Made by a program: the position numbers and the translations under genes | Part shown: in pieces, positions 8,399-17,339 of the stretch | How positions within the stretch are numbered: the first letter of the stretch is position 1 | How the letters are laid out: every line of letters starts with the position of its first letter | Assembly (NCBI GenBank): GCA_016719055.1 | Contig: JADKAW010000004.1 | Location: 62,001 to 126,000 of the forward strand | Source: Candidatus Rhodoferax mariagerensis | Lineage (GTDB): Bacteria; Pseudomonadota; Gammaproteobacteria; Burkholderiales; Burkholderiaceae_C | Reading direction: 5' to 3' | DNA: 64,000 nucleotides | The notes under the pieces: generated by a model | Database searches by the model: none | What the model was told of the DNA's origin: nothing | Seen by the model: only the letters and a program-made list of their open reading frames with translations

Positions 8399-11300
8399 AT
8401 GGGCGTTCAACCATCCCAGCGTGCGCTGGGGTTACACCATATGGTCAAGCCCGTGGCACGAAAACTGCACAGAAGTGGTGTGACCCACAACGCCCCAAGC
8501 CCCGCCATTGCCAGCATCAACGCCACCCCAGACCCCGAGCCGGTGCAGCGTATTACCCTGGTGCGCCGCGACTACAACGGCTGGGTGGCCAGCGAAACCA
8601 TGGAAGACTACGCGCTGCGCTTTACACCGCAGCGCTTTCGCAAATGGTCCGAGTGGCGGGTGGCCAACACCGCGTTTGGGGCCGCTTCTTTTCTGATTCT
8701 GGAGGCCGTAGGGGCCACGCTGCTGGTGCAATACGGTTTTGTCAATGCGTTCTGGGCGATTCTGGCCACCGGTCTGATCATTTTTTTGGCCGGACTGCCA
8801 ATCAGCATTTATGCCGCACGTTTTGGTGTTGACATGGACCTGCTGACGCGCGGGGCTGGTTTTGGCTACATCGGCTCGACCATCACGTCACTGATTTACG
8901 CGTCGTTCACCTTCATCTTTTTTGCCCTTGAAGCGGCCGTCATGGCCTACGCGCTGGAACTGGCGCTGGGCATCCCGCCGCGTTGGGGCTACCTGATTTG
9001 CGCGCTGGCGGTGATTCCGCTGGTGACGCACGGGGTGTCCACCATCAGTCGGCTGCAGGTCTGGACCCAGCCGCTGTGGCTGGTGATGCTGGTGGTGCCT
9101 TTTGTCTATGTGTTGATGCGTGATCCCGGCGCGTTTTCGGGCGTTGTGCACTATGTTGGTGAAAAGGCGAGTTCAGACACCTTTAGCCTGCCTCTGTTTG
9201 GTGCAGCCTTGACGGTAGGGGTCGCCCTGATGACACAAATGGGTGAGCAAGTGGACTATTTGCGCTTCATGCCGCCCCACACCGGGGCGACGCGCTGGCG
9301 TTGGTGGTTCAGTGTGCTGGCGGGCGGACCGGGCTGGGTCGTGCTGGGTGTGCTGAAAATGCTCGGTGGCGCCTTGCTGGCCTACCTGGCGATTCAAAAC
9401 GCCGTGCCGCTCGACCGTGCTGTGGACCCCAATCAAATGTATCTGGCGGCCTACGAGTATGTGTTTCCCGACTACGGCTGGGCGGTGGCGGCCACGGCCC
9501 TGTTTGTGGTGGTGTCGCAGCTCAAGATCAACGTGACCAACGCCTACGCTGGCTCGCTGGCCTGGAGCAATTTTTTCTCGCGCCTGACGCACAGCCACCC
9601 CGGGCGCGTGGTGTGGGTGGTGTTCAACACCCTGATTGCCTTTGTGCTGATGGAGCTCAACGTGTTTGCGGCGCTGGGCGACGTGCTGGGCTTGTATTCG
9701 AACATTGCGATTGCCTGGATGATGGCGGTGGTGGCTGATCTGGTCATCAACAAGCCGCTGGGGCTGTCGCCACCGGGCATCGAGTTCAAGCGTGCGCATC
9801 TGTATGACATCAACCCGGTTGGCGTGGGTGCCATGGTGCTGGCGTCGGTGCTGTCTATTGCTGCTTATCTGGGTCTGTTTGGAACGCTTGCGCAGGCTTT
9901 TTCAGCCGTGATTGCCCTGATGACGGCGTTGCTTGCTTCGCCTTTGATAGCGTGGGCAACTGGTGGCAAGTATTATCTGGCGCGCGCCAGCCAGCTTGAC
10001 GCGCAACCGGCTGGTGCTGGCACCCATCAGCTTGCGCCGCTTGCCACCTGTGTCATTTGTCAGCGCGACTACGAAGGCCCTGACATGGCGCACTGCCCGG
10101 CTTACCAAGGCACCATTTGCTCGCTGTGCTGCACCCTCGACGCCCGCTGCGGCGACCTGTGCAAACCCCAAGCCAGCCTGAGCAGCCAGTGGTCTGCGAC
10201 CCTGCGCTGGCTACTACCCCGGCCAGTCTGGGTCTATCTGGACAAGGGCTTGGGCACATTTCTGCTGCTGATGCTGGTGATAGCGCCGCTGCTGGCCTGC
10301 GTGCTGGGCCTGCTGTACCACCAGGAATCACAGGCTTTGAGCCTGTCGATTGCGGATGCGGCCATGCTGGAGACTTCGCTGGACGTGTTGCGCTCAGGTT
10401 TTGTCAAGGTCTACATGGCACTGGTGTTGATTGCCGGGCTGGTCGCCTGGTGGGTGGTGCTGGCGCACCAGAGCCGCCAGGTGGCACAACTTGAGTCCAA
10501 CCGGCAAACCAAGCTGCTGCTGCGTGAAATTGAGCTGCACCGCAAAACTGACGAAGCGCTGCAACATGCCAAACAGGTGGCCGAGCAGGCCCGTGCTGCT
10601 GCTGACCAGGCCAACCAGGCCAAGAGCCGCTACCTCAGTACCATCAGCCATGAGCTGCGCACACCGCTCAACAGCATTCTGGGCTATGCACAACTCATGG
10701 GCGAAGACGCTTCCATTCCGGCGCATCGCAAGCAGGCGGTGAGCGTCATCAAGCGCGGTGGCGAGCATTTGCTGTCATTGATCGAGGGCACGCTTGACAT
10801 TGCCCGCATTGAAAGCGGCAAACTCACGCTCAATGTCAAGCCCATGCAACTTGCCGAGTTGGTGCATGACATTGCCGGCTTGTTTGAGCTGGAAGCGCTG
10901 GCCAAAGGGCTGGCGTTTCGCTGCGACATTGAAGGTGTCTTACCACCGGTGGTGCGGGCTGACGAAAAGCGCGTGCGCCAGATCCTGATCAACCTGCTGG
11001 GCAATGCACTCAAGTTCACGTCGCAGGGGCATGTGCTGATGCGTGTGCGCCACGCCCGCGAAATGGCATTCATTGAAATCGAAGACACCGGCCCAGGCTT
11101 GTCGGCGCAGGAGCATGAACGCATTTTTGAGCCGTTTACCCGGGCCCAGTCGAGCGGCCCGACGCAGGCCGGTGCGGGCCTGGGCTTGACCATTGCCAAA
11201 ATGTTGACCGACCTGATGGGCGGTCAGATGTCGGTCACCAGCACGCTGGGGCAGGGCTCGGTGTTTCGGGTCAAGCTGTTTTTGCCTGAGGTCCGCCTGG

Positions 11301-12022
11301 TGCCGGACAACACTGTGTACGCACCAGCGTCCAAGCGCCAAAACCGCCTGTTCATCCGCCGCCCAAGGCTTGGGTATACCGGACCCCGGCGCCGCATTCT
11401 GGTGGTGGATAACGAAGAGGCCGACCGTGAGCTGCTGGCCCACCTGTTGCGGCCCCTGGGCTTTGAGCTGCGCCAGGCCGCCAGTGGCCACGACTGCCTG
11501 GACTTGCTGGCCGCCGGCTACCAGCCTGAGGTGATCTTGATGGATCTCGCCATGCCCGGCATTGACGGTTGGGAGACCATTCGCCGCCTGCGGCTGTTGC
11601 TGCAAGGCAGTCCCTACGGCTTGCCCTGCATCGCGATTGTTTCTGCCAACGCGTTTGACCGTGGCCTGGACAATGATGTGGGTATTCCGTCTGAAGATTT
11701 CATTTTGAAACCGGTGCGACATGCCGACCTGCTGGACTGGCTGGAGCGGCGCTTGCAACTGACGTGGCTGGAAACCGCAGCGGCAGCGGCCGAGCCCCTG
11801 GTGCTGCCCGAACCGTCGGCCTATCCGCCGCGTGCGCAAATGGACGCGCTGCTTGAGCTGGTGACGCTGGGTTATTACCGGGGCATTTTGAACCAGCTCG
11901 ACGAGATCGACCGCACAAACCCGCGCGCCAGCGCGTTTGTGACCGACATGCGCGGCCTGGCCAAGCAGTTTCAGTTCGAGACCATGATTGGCAAGCTGAC
12001 GGTCAAGACCCATGACAAGTAG
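8399..12022 (+). CDS. NCS1-type permease / Cys-cluster / hybrid histidine kinase-receiver fusion
   Basis: 1207-residue inner-membrane sensor. Residues ~60-530 resemble an NCS1 (cytosine/purine permease-type) transporter with about 12 membrane segments, starting after LVRRDYNGWV. Residues 551-588 form a compact cysteine cluster (C551, C554, C566, C574, C577, C578, C584, C588), likely a metal-binding knuckle. Two further membrane segments (~611-640 and ~670-692) bracket a short loop, then a coiled coil. HisKA has His751 in SHELRTPLNS; the HATPase follows with NLLGNALKFTS and GAGLGLTIAK. A receiver domain carries Asp1049 in MDLAMPG, then a C-terminal helical tail. It overlaps the next gene by 11 nt and is divergent from ureABC, suggesting sensing of urea or another nitrogen compound (inference). 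An ATG at 8441 is an alternative start. Confidence 0.9.
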   Translation: MGVQPSQRALGLHHMVKPVARKLHRSGVTHNAPSPAIASINATPDPEPVQRITLVRRDYNGWVASETMEDYALRFTPQRFRKWSEWRVANTAFGAASFLILEAVGATLLVQYGFVNAFWAILATGLIIFLAGLPISIYAARFGVDMDLLTRGAGFGYIGSTITSLIYASFTFIFFALEAAVMAYALELALGIPPRWGYLICALAVIPLVTHGVSTISRLQVWTQPLWLVMLVVPFVYVLMRDPGAFSGVVHYVGEKASSDTFSLPLFGAALTVGVALMTQMGEQVDYLRFMPPHTGATRWRWWFSVLAGGPGWVVLGVLKMLGGALLAYLAIQNAVPLDRAVDPNQMYLAAYEYVFPDYGWAVAATALFVVVSQLKINVTNAYAGSLAWSNFFSRLTHSHPGRVVWVVFNTLIAFVLMELNVFAALGDVLGLYSNIAIAWMMAVVADLVINKPLGLSPPGIEFKRAHLYDINPVGVGAMVLASVLSIAAYLGLFGTLAQAFSAVIALMTALLASPLIAWATGGKYYLARASQLDAQPAGAGTHQLAPLATCVICQRDYEGPDMAHCPAYQGTICSLCCTLDARCGDLCKPQASLSSQWSATLRWLLPRPVWVYLDKGLGTFLLLMLVIAPLLACVLGLLYHQESQALSLSIADAAMLETSLDVLRSGFVKVYMALVLIAGLVAWWVVLAHQSRQVAQLESNRQTKLLLREIELHRKTDEALQHAKQVAEQARAAADQANQAKSRYLSTISHELRTPLNSILGYAQLMGEDASIPAHRKQAVSVIKRGGEHLLSLIEGTLDIARIESGKLTLNVKPMQLAELVHDIAGLFELEALAKGLAFRCDIEGVLPPVVRADEKRVRQILINLLGNALKFTSQGHVLMRVRHAREMAFIEIEDTGPGLSAQEHERIFEPFTRAQSSGPTQAGAGLGLTIAKMLTDLMGGQMSVTSTLGQGSVFRVKLFLPEVRLVPDNTVYAPASKRQNRLFIRRPRLGYTGPRRRILVVDNEEADRELLAHLLRPLGFELRQAASGHDCLDLLAAGYQPEVILMDLAMPGIDGWETIRRLRLLLQGSPYGLPCIAIVSANAFDRGLDNDVGIPSEDFILKPVRHADLLDWLERRLQLTWLETAAAAAEPLVLPEPSAYPPRAQMDALLELVTLGYYRGILNQLDEIDRTNPRASAFVTDMRGLAKQFQFETMIGKLTVKTHDK

Positions 12023-13010
12023 TCAGCCCGTCAGCTTGTCCAAGCCCCTGCTGGACCGCACGCTTGACCGCGCCAACAGCGACGTGGTGCTGATTGTCGA
12101 CGACGTGCCCGACAACCTGGCCATGTTGCATGACGCGCTCGATGAATCGGGCTACACCGTGCTGGTGGCGACCCATGGCGAGGCGGCCTTGCAGCGCGCC
12201 GCACAGGTGCTGCCCGACATTGTGTTGCTCGATGCCATGATGCCCGGCATGGACGGCTTTGAAGTGGCGCGTCGCCTCAAGGCGCTGCCGCAAACGGCGC
12301 ATATCCCGATTGTTTTCATGACCGGGTTGACCGAGACCGAATACCTGGTGGCCGCGCTGGAGTGTGGTGGCGTGGATTACGTCACCAAGCCCATCAAGCC
12401 CAAAGAGGTGCTGGCACGCATGGCCGTGCACCTGCAAGGCGCGCGTGAAAAGCGCCAGGCGCGCAGTGCGCTGGATGCGTTTGGTTATGCCAGCATCACG
12501 GTGCGCGTGAGCGATGGTCGGCTGATGTGGCAAACGCCGCTGGCACGCGACCTGCTGCTGCGCTACTACGGCACCGACGCCCCCACCACCCCGATTCCAG
12601 TACTGGCCTGGCTGCGCCGGCATGTTGGCAACCACGAGGTGCACAGCGAGCCCCCGCGCCTGAGCATCGAGCTGGGCGCACAGCGCCTGACCTTTCGGCT
12701 GCATCAGCAGATTGGCGACTCCGACGGAGGGGGCGACTGGCTGATCATCATGCAAGAAGTGTCTGACCAAAGCGTGATCGAGGCCATCGCCCTGAGCTTC
12801 AAGCTCACCCCGCGTGAGGCCGAGGTGCTGTACTGGGTGGTCAAGGGCAAGATCAACCGCGACATTGGCGACATCCTGAGTTCAAGCCCAATGACCGTCA
12901 AAAAACATCTGGAGCGTGTGTTTGTCAAACTTGGCGTGGAAACCCGCACGGCCGCCGCCGCCATGGTGCTGAGTCGCATCCGTCAGATGCATCCCCATTT
13001 TGCGCAGTGA
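12012..13010 (+). CDS. Response regulator, receiver plus LuxR-type HTH
   Basis: 332-residue transcriptional regulator and probable partner of the overlapping permease-kinase. The receiver domain (residues ~24-140) has the acidic pair D30/D31, phospho-acceptor D74 in LLDAMMPGMDG, and Lys in TKPIKP. The C-terminal HTH (~265-325) reads KLTPREAEVLYWVVKGK followed by MTVKKHLERVFVKLGV, which is LuxR/FixJ-like. The middle ~110 residues are an unassigned linker. It overlaps the kinase stop by 11 nt, so the two are translationally coupled. Target genes are not shown here; the nearest candidate is the divergent urease operon. Confidence 0.92.
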   Translation: MTSSQPVSLSKPLLDRTLDRANSDVVLIVDDVPDNLAMLHDALDESGYTVLVATHGEAALQRAAQVLPDIVLLDAMMPGMDGFEVARRLKALPQTAHIPIVFMTGLTETEYLVAALECGGVDYVTKPIKPKEVLARMAVHLQGAREKRQARSALDAFGYASITVRVSDGRLMWQTPLARDLLLRYYGTDAPTTPIPVLAWLRRHVGNHEVHSEPPRLSIELGAQRLTFRLHQQIGDSDGGGDWLIIMQEVSDQSVIEAIALSFKLTPREAEVLYWVVKGKINRDIGDILSSSPMTVKKHLERVFVKLGVETRTAAAAMVLSRIRQMHPHFAQ

Positions 13011-13020
13011 CCGCTGTGAC

Positions 13021-14076
13021 TCACACACTGGACTGACAGCCGAGCCGCTGTTGCAGCAAGGCACTGCTGGTGGTGTACTGCAGAACGCCTGATGCATTCG
13101 GGTCCAGCAGGGCCGCCGCAGCAAACGCCGCCATGGTGGCTTCGTGAAAACCGCAGACGATCAGTTTTTTTTTGCCTGGGTACGTCACCACATCACCCAC
13201 CGCAAAAATGCCAGGCTCGCTGGTGGCAAAGGACTCGGTGCTGACACACAGTTGTTTGCGCGCCATCGCCAAACCCCAGTGGGCGACCGGACCAAGTTTT
13301 GGGCTGATGCCTTGACACACCAGCAACGCATCCAATGGCAGAGTCAGCGTTTTGTCGTCTGCAGTGCTGACGGTGACGGCGCTCAAAAGCGCATTCTCAG
13401 TGCATATGCCACTGATTTGTCCCACCTGAAAGACCAGCTTGCCGGCCTCTCGCAGCGCGGCAAACTGCTCAAGTTCCACCGTGCTGGCTTGTAGCACATC
13501 GCGCCGATGCACCAGCGTGACACTTTTGGCCTGCCCGTCCTGCGTGAGCGCAATGGCATTGGCCACGGCAGCATCTTCGCCACCCACCACCACCACCTGC
13601 TGGCCGACCCGTGCATCAAGAGGTGGCAGGCGGTAAAACATTTGCCGGCCCAGAAAGTCTGACAGCCCGTCAATCTTGAGCTCTTTGGGGACAAACGCAC
13701 CCACGCCCGCGGCAATGAACACGGTACGGGTCAGAAACTCCTGGCAGAGTTGGTGATTGACCGTGGTTGAAACCTGCCAACGGCCATCAGGCTGGCGCGT
13801 CAGCGCGCTGACTTGTTGGCCAAAGTGAAAGGCTGGAGCAAAGGGCGCAATCTGCTTGAGCAGCTTGTGCGTCAGTTCGCGTCCGGTGCACAGCGGCACC
13901 GCCGGAATGTCGTAAATCGGCTTGTCCGCATACAACTCGATGCACTGACCCCCGGCAACGTCCAGCACATCGACCACATGGGTCTTGATGCCTTGCAGAC
14001 CGAGCTGAAATACCTGAAACAGCCCCACCGGCCCGGCCCCGATCACCAGGGCGTCGGTTTCAATCACGGTCGCCAC
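13021..14076 (-). CDS. Ferredoxin--NADP(+) reductase, thioredoxin-reductase-like type
   Basis: 351-residue FAD flavoprotein of the TrxR-like FNR family, expected to move electrons between NADPH and ferredoxin. The FAD-binding GAGPVGLFQVFQLGL is at residues ~13-27, the NADP-binding VVVVGGEDAAVANAIAL in the middle, and the second FAD motif GIFAVGDVVTYPG near the C-terminus. No CxxC redox motif of true thioredoxin reductase is seen, which favours FNR. The ferredoxin gene ends 15 nt upstream in the same direction, so the two probably form a redox pair. Downstream cysHI would need reduced carriers, but a dedicated role is an inference. Confidence 0.9.
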   Translation of the reverse strand: MATVIETDALVIGAGPVGLFQVFQLGLQGIKTHVVDVLDVAGGQCIELYADKPIYDIPAVPLCTGRELTHKLLKQIAPFAPAFHFGQQVSALTRQPDGRWQVSTTVNHQLCQEFLTRTVFIAAGVGAFVPKELKIDGLSDFLGRQMFYRLPPLDARVGQQVVVVGGEDAAVANAIALTQDGQAKSVTLVHRRDVLQASTVELEQFAALREAGKLVFQVGQISGICTENALLSAVTVSTADDKTLTLPLDALLVCQGISPKLGPVAHWGLAMARKQLCVSTESFATSEPGIFAVGDVVTYPGKKKLIVCGFHEATMAAFAAAALLDPNASGVLQYTTSSALLQQRLGCQSSV

Positions 14077-14091
14077 GCAGGCGCTGCGCGA

Positions 14092-14421
14092 TCAGCGCTC
14101 CAGCAAGGACAACTTGCCGGTCTTGTCTTTCCAGTCATCCGCATCAGGCAGGGGGGCCTTGCGTTTGGTGATGCTCTTCCAGGTGGGCAGCTTGGCCAGA
14201 TCGGCGTTGAGCTGGGTCATGTGACGCTGGTCTTTGGGCACGTCTTCTTCGGCGTAAATGGCGTTGACCGGGCACTCGGGGATACACACCGCGCAGTCAA
14301 TACATTCATCGGGGTCAATGGTCAAAAAGTTGGGGCCTTCGCGAAAACAATCGACGGGGCAGACATCGACGCAGTCGGTGTATTTGCACTTGATACAGGC
14401 TTCGGTGACGGTATGAGTCAT
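14092..14421 (-). CDS. fdxA: 7Fe-8S ferredoxin
   Basis: 109-residue soluble electron carrier of the FdxA type. The N-terminal cluster ligands lie in ACIKCKYTDCVDVCP (C9, C12, C17, C21) and the second set in ECIDCAVCIPECP (C40, C43, C46, C50), as in ferredoxins holding one [3Fe-4S] and one [4Fe-4S] cluster. The charged C-terminal tail after about residue 60 is normal for the type. It lies directly upstream of an FNR-like reductase and downstream of cysN. Intact. Confidence 0.95.
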   Translation of the reverse strand: MTHTVTEACIKCKYTDCVDVCPVDCFREGPNFLTIDPDECIDCAVCIPECPVNAIYAEEDVPKDQRHMTQLNADLAKLPTWKSITKRKAPLPDADDWKDKTGKLSLLER

Positions 14422-14523
14422 GTTGAGATTTCTACAGTTGGACGCAAAGGCGTGATTTTATTGGGTTTCACGCCCCAATTTGGTGAGCTTAACGCCAGCG
14501 GCCTCGATCTGCATTGACATGGG

Positions 14524-15897
14524 TTAATTGATCAGCGCTGCCCCGGCTGTTTTGTGCGACGCGGTATCCACCAGCACCAGTGAGCCCAGCACGCGCGACA
14601 GCGCAAACGGACGCGCAGCAATGGGTTCCTGCAACAGCAGCTCTATATGACCAATGGCGTTGGCCGGCAGTGCATCGGCGTCGTTTTCGGCCAGCGTGTT
14701 GATGTCAAGCCGGTGCACGATGCGTTTCACCCGCGCTTTGACCCAGCGGTGCCCATGCAACGCCCAGTAAACACGCCCGGCCACCAGGGGCTCGTCGTCC
14801 ATCCATGCCACTGTCACCGACAGCTCACGGCTGGCGGGCAGGCTGGTGGGCGCGCTCGGGGTGTCAAAATCATCTTCTGCCAGATGGCTTTCAGCGGCAT
14901 CCTGCACCGCCAGCAACCAGTCGCCACGCGATACATCCACTTCCCGGTCCAGCACCAGGCCGGCGCTATGGCCGGCTTGCACGTTGCCGGGCTGGCGGGT
15001 GTGGCACAGCACTTGTGCCACGCTGGCGGTTTGCCCGCTGGGCAGCACTTTGACGGTTTGCCCGACTTGAGCCTGACCGGTGGCAACCCGGCCCCAGAAA
15101 ATGCGCCGGCCTTGCGAGGTGTCGTTGCTGGATGAAAACTTTTCCACCCACTGCACCGGAAAAGCCAGCGGCAGCGCGGTGTCATCGGGTGTCGAGGGCA
15201 GTAGTTCCAGGATATCAAGCAGGCTTGGGCCGTGGTAGCCGCACCAACTGGGCACCGCATCCACCACGTTGTGACCCTTCAGGGCAGAAATCGGCACCAC
15301 GGTGGCAATCTCGACGCCTGCCGCCTGCGCAAATTCTTCCAGAGCAGCGCGGATATTGGTAAATGCCAACGTGGCCTGGTCTTCCAGCGCGTCGAGCTTG
15401 TTGATGGCAAACACAATGCTGGGCACCCGCAGCAGGTTGACCAGCAGGGTGTGGCGACGGGTTTGCGGCAGCAGTTCCAGGGCCGGATTTTGCCATTGCA
15501 GCTTGGTGGCGTCCACCAGCACCACCGCAGCGTCGGCACTGCTGGCGGCTGTGACCATGTTGCGGGTGTATTGTTCGTGACCCGGTGCGTCACCAATGAT
15601 GAACTTGCGATTGGCGGTGTTGAAGTAGCGGTAGGCCACGTCGATGGTGATGCCTTGTTCACGCTCGGCGCTCAGTCCGTCGGTGAACTGGGCCAGGTCG
15701 GCCTGGCCGCTTTTGGAGACATTGGCCAATTGGTCTTGCAGCACGCTTTTGCTGTCGAGCAGCAGGCGGCCGATCAAGGTGCTTTTGCCGTCATCGACGC
15801 TGCCGCAGGTGATGAATTTAAGGGCGGATTGATGATCATTTTGGGCTGTAGCCCTTGTTTCGTCAGCGTGAGTAGCTATTGAAGTTGTAGTGTTCAT
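14524..15897 (-). CDS. cysN: Sulfate adenylyltransferase subunit 1 (GTPase)
   Basis: 457-residue EF-Tu-like GTPase subunit that drives ATP sulfurylase in sulfate activation to APS with CysD. G1 is GSVDDGKSTLIG at about residues 32-43, G3 is in DAPGHEQYTRN, and G4 is NKLDAL. The normal core begins at ALKFITCGSVDDGKST. The 25 residues before it are largely encoded by a copy of the dispersed 30-bp-core repeat (peptide IATHADETRATAQND), so the ATG and first codons seem to have been supplied or remodelled by a repeat. It is separated from cysD by about 470 bp of palindromic DNA, unusual for an operon pair. Confidence 0.95.
   Translation of the reverse strand: MNTTTSIATHADETRATAQNDHQSALKFITCGSVDDGKSTLIGRLLLDSKSVLQDQLANVSKSGQADLAQFTDGLSAEREQGITIDVAYRYFNTANRKFIIGDAPGHEQYTRNMVTAASSADAAVVLVDATKLQWQNPALELLPQTRRHTLLVNLLRVPSIVFAINKLDALEDQATLAFTNIRAALEEFAQAAGVEIATVVPISALKGHNVVDAVPSWCGYHGPSLLDILELLPSTPDDTALPLAFPVQWVEKFSSSNDTSQGRRIFWGRVATGQAQVGQTVKVLPSGQTASVAQVLCHTRQPGNVQAGHSAGLVLDREVDVSRGDWLLAVQDAAESHLAEDDFDTPSAPTSLPASRELSVTVAWMDDEPLVAGRVYWALHGHRWVKARVKRIVHRLDINTLAENDADALPANAIGHIELLLQEPIAARPFALSRVLGSLVLVDTASHKTAGAALIN
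15835..15890 (-). repeat. Dispersed 30-bp-core repeat, copy 4 (first codons of cysN)
   Basis: Core at 15850-15879, read in the sense direction of cysN as IAT...RAT. All of it lies within the N-terminal extension before the GTPase core. Confidence 0.85.
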
Positions 15898-15960
15898 TTG
15901 TTGCTTTCGTATTTTTGGGTAACTTGCTGCACCAGTTTGTTGGGCTTATGTCGCTGTAAC

Positions 15961-16064
15961 CCGCAGCGCGCATTGGGTATCCGACTCCGCGGATGTCCCC
16001 CGGCTTGGGCTCCGCCCAAACCTCCTCCTTGATTCCGCTGCGTCAGACACCCAACGCACGCCGC
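15961..16064. repeat. Long imperfect palindrome between cysD and cysN
   Basis: 15970-15985 pairs with 16042-16057 (13 of 16 identical after inversion), and the pairing continues outward to about 15961 and 16064. Nearly all mismatches are transitions, which would allow G-U pairs in RNA. A small inner hairpin, TTGGGC with GCCCAA around a 3-nt loop, is at 16005-16019. The element is larger than a terminator and has no T-run. Confidence 0.8.
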
Positions 16065-16210
16065 TAGTCGCTGTTAGGTTCATAGGGCGGACGTTTTCAT
16101 TGGAGTGGGGAAGTGACACTGGTTTGATACGCTGGTTGGCTGTTGATGTTTTGACTATTTTTGGGCTGCTGGTTTCTGCTTTCAACGTCAATGTGAACGC
16201 TAGGCGTGGT

Positions 16211-16327
16211 GATCGGGGCATGTGACCGGGCTTTGGGGTGGAAGGCGCGCGCTCGCCGGCCTTGGCATACAGACGGCAATTACTCGCGTGTGATTCCACC
16301 CCAAAACCGCATGCACATGCCCCGGTC
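16211..16327. repeat. Second long inverted repeat between cysD and cysN
   Basis: The arm at 16211-16243 (contains GGGGCATGTG and TTTGGGGTGGAA) is mirrored by 16294-16327 (TTCCACCCCAAA and CACATGCCCC), with a 50-nt GC-rich centre. It is unrelated in sequence to the palindrome 150 bp away. Together they fill the cysD-cysN gap; no coding signal is seen there. Confidence 0.85.
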
Positions 16328-16367
16328 GCCGCGCCGGGTTCGACAGAGGAAAGCCGCGATCGACCCA

Positions 16368-17339
16368 TCAAAAGTACCCATCTTTCTTGCGCTTCTCCAT
16401 CGAAGCTTCAGAAGTCTTGTCATCCATGCGCGTGGCACCGCGTTCACTCACATCAGCCGCCAGCGTTTCCAACACGATCTGCTCTGGCGTGGCCGCCAGA
16501 CTTTCCACCGGGCAGGTGCAGGTGATGTCGCCCACGGTACGAAACCGCACATCGCGCACTTCGGACACTTCACCGGGCTTCAAAGGGGTCAGCTCGGTCA
16601 CCGGCACCAGCAAACCCTTGCGCTCAACCACTTCACGCGGATGGGTGTAGTACAGCGAGGGCAGGGCGATTTGCTCGCGGGCGATGTACTGCCACACATC
16701 GAGCTCGGTCCAGTTGCTGATCGGGAACACGCGGAAATGTTCACCGGGTTGCAGTTTGGTATTGAACAGCGTCCACAACTCGGGCCGCTGGTCTTTGGGT
16801 TGCCATTGGCCAAAACTGTCGCGGTGGCTGAAGATGCGCTCTTTGGCGCGGGCCTTTTCCTCGTCGCGCCGGGCACCGCCAATCAGCGCGTCAAAACGGA
16901 ACTCGTCAATGGCCTCTAGCAGCGTGACGGACTGGTGCACATTGCGCGACTCACCCGGGTGCGCCAGGCGCACCGTCCCGCGTGCCATCGAATCTTCAAC
17001 ACTGCGCACAATCAGCTCGGCACCCAGTTCTTTGGCGCGAAAATCGCGAAAGTCGGTCACTTCAGAGAAGTTGTGACCGGTGTCAATCATCAACAGCGGG
17101 TAGGGAATCTTGCCGCCGGTGGCGGGAGTGCCAAAGGCTTTTTCGGCGCATTTCAGCATCACCAGCGAGTCTTTGCCGCCTGAGAACAGCAGGGTGGGGC
17201 GCTCAAAAGCGGCAGCCACCTCGCGCAGGATAAAGATGGTTTCTTCTTCCAGTGCGTCGAGATGGGCGTTGCTCAGGTGGTCGGGGCGGTGGTGATGGCT
17301 CATGGGTTGCAAAAATTCGGATGGGATACGGGCGTTCAT
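16368..17339 (-). CDS. cysD: Sulfate adenylyltransferase subunit 2
   Basis: Catalytic subunit of ATP sulfurylase, making APS from sulfate and ATP with CysN. 323 residues from the ATG at 17339, whose ATGA overlaps the cysH stop; this coupling and normal family length favour it over in-frame starts upstream. The PP-loop motif LLFSGGKDSLVML is near residue 55. It contains REQIALPSLYYTHPREV and ends MEKRKKDGYF, the conserved CysD tail. Belongs to the cysI-DUF934-cysH-cysD-cysN assimilatory sulfate operon. Confidence 0.97.
   Translation of the reverse strand: MNARIPSEFLQPMSHHHRPDHLSNAHLDALEEETIFILREVAAAFERPTLLFSGGKDSLVMLKCAEKAFGTPATGGKIPYPLLMIDTGHNFSEVTDFRDFRAKELGAELIVRSVEDSMARGTVRLAHPGESRNVHQSVTLLEAIDEFRFDALIGGARRDEEKARAKERIFSHRDSFGQWQPKDQRPELWTLFNTKLQPGEHFRVFPISNWTELDVWQYIAREQIALPSLYYTHPREVVERKGLLVPVTELTPLKPGEVSEVRDVRFRTVGDITCTCPVESLAATPEQIVLETLAADVSERGATRMDDKTSEASMEKRKKDGYF

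Noticed and set aside
15930..16085. Integron attC-like site
   Set aside because: GTTGGGC and GTTAGGT ends are in the same orientation, not inverted, and no cassette gene or integrase is near; the palindrome explains the dyads.
15946..16371. A 141-codon open frame on the minus strand between cysD and cysN
   Set aside because: It runs through both palindromes and matches no family I recognise; it is best explained as a by-product of repeat DNA.
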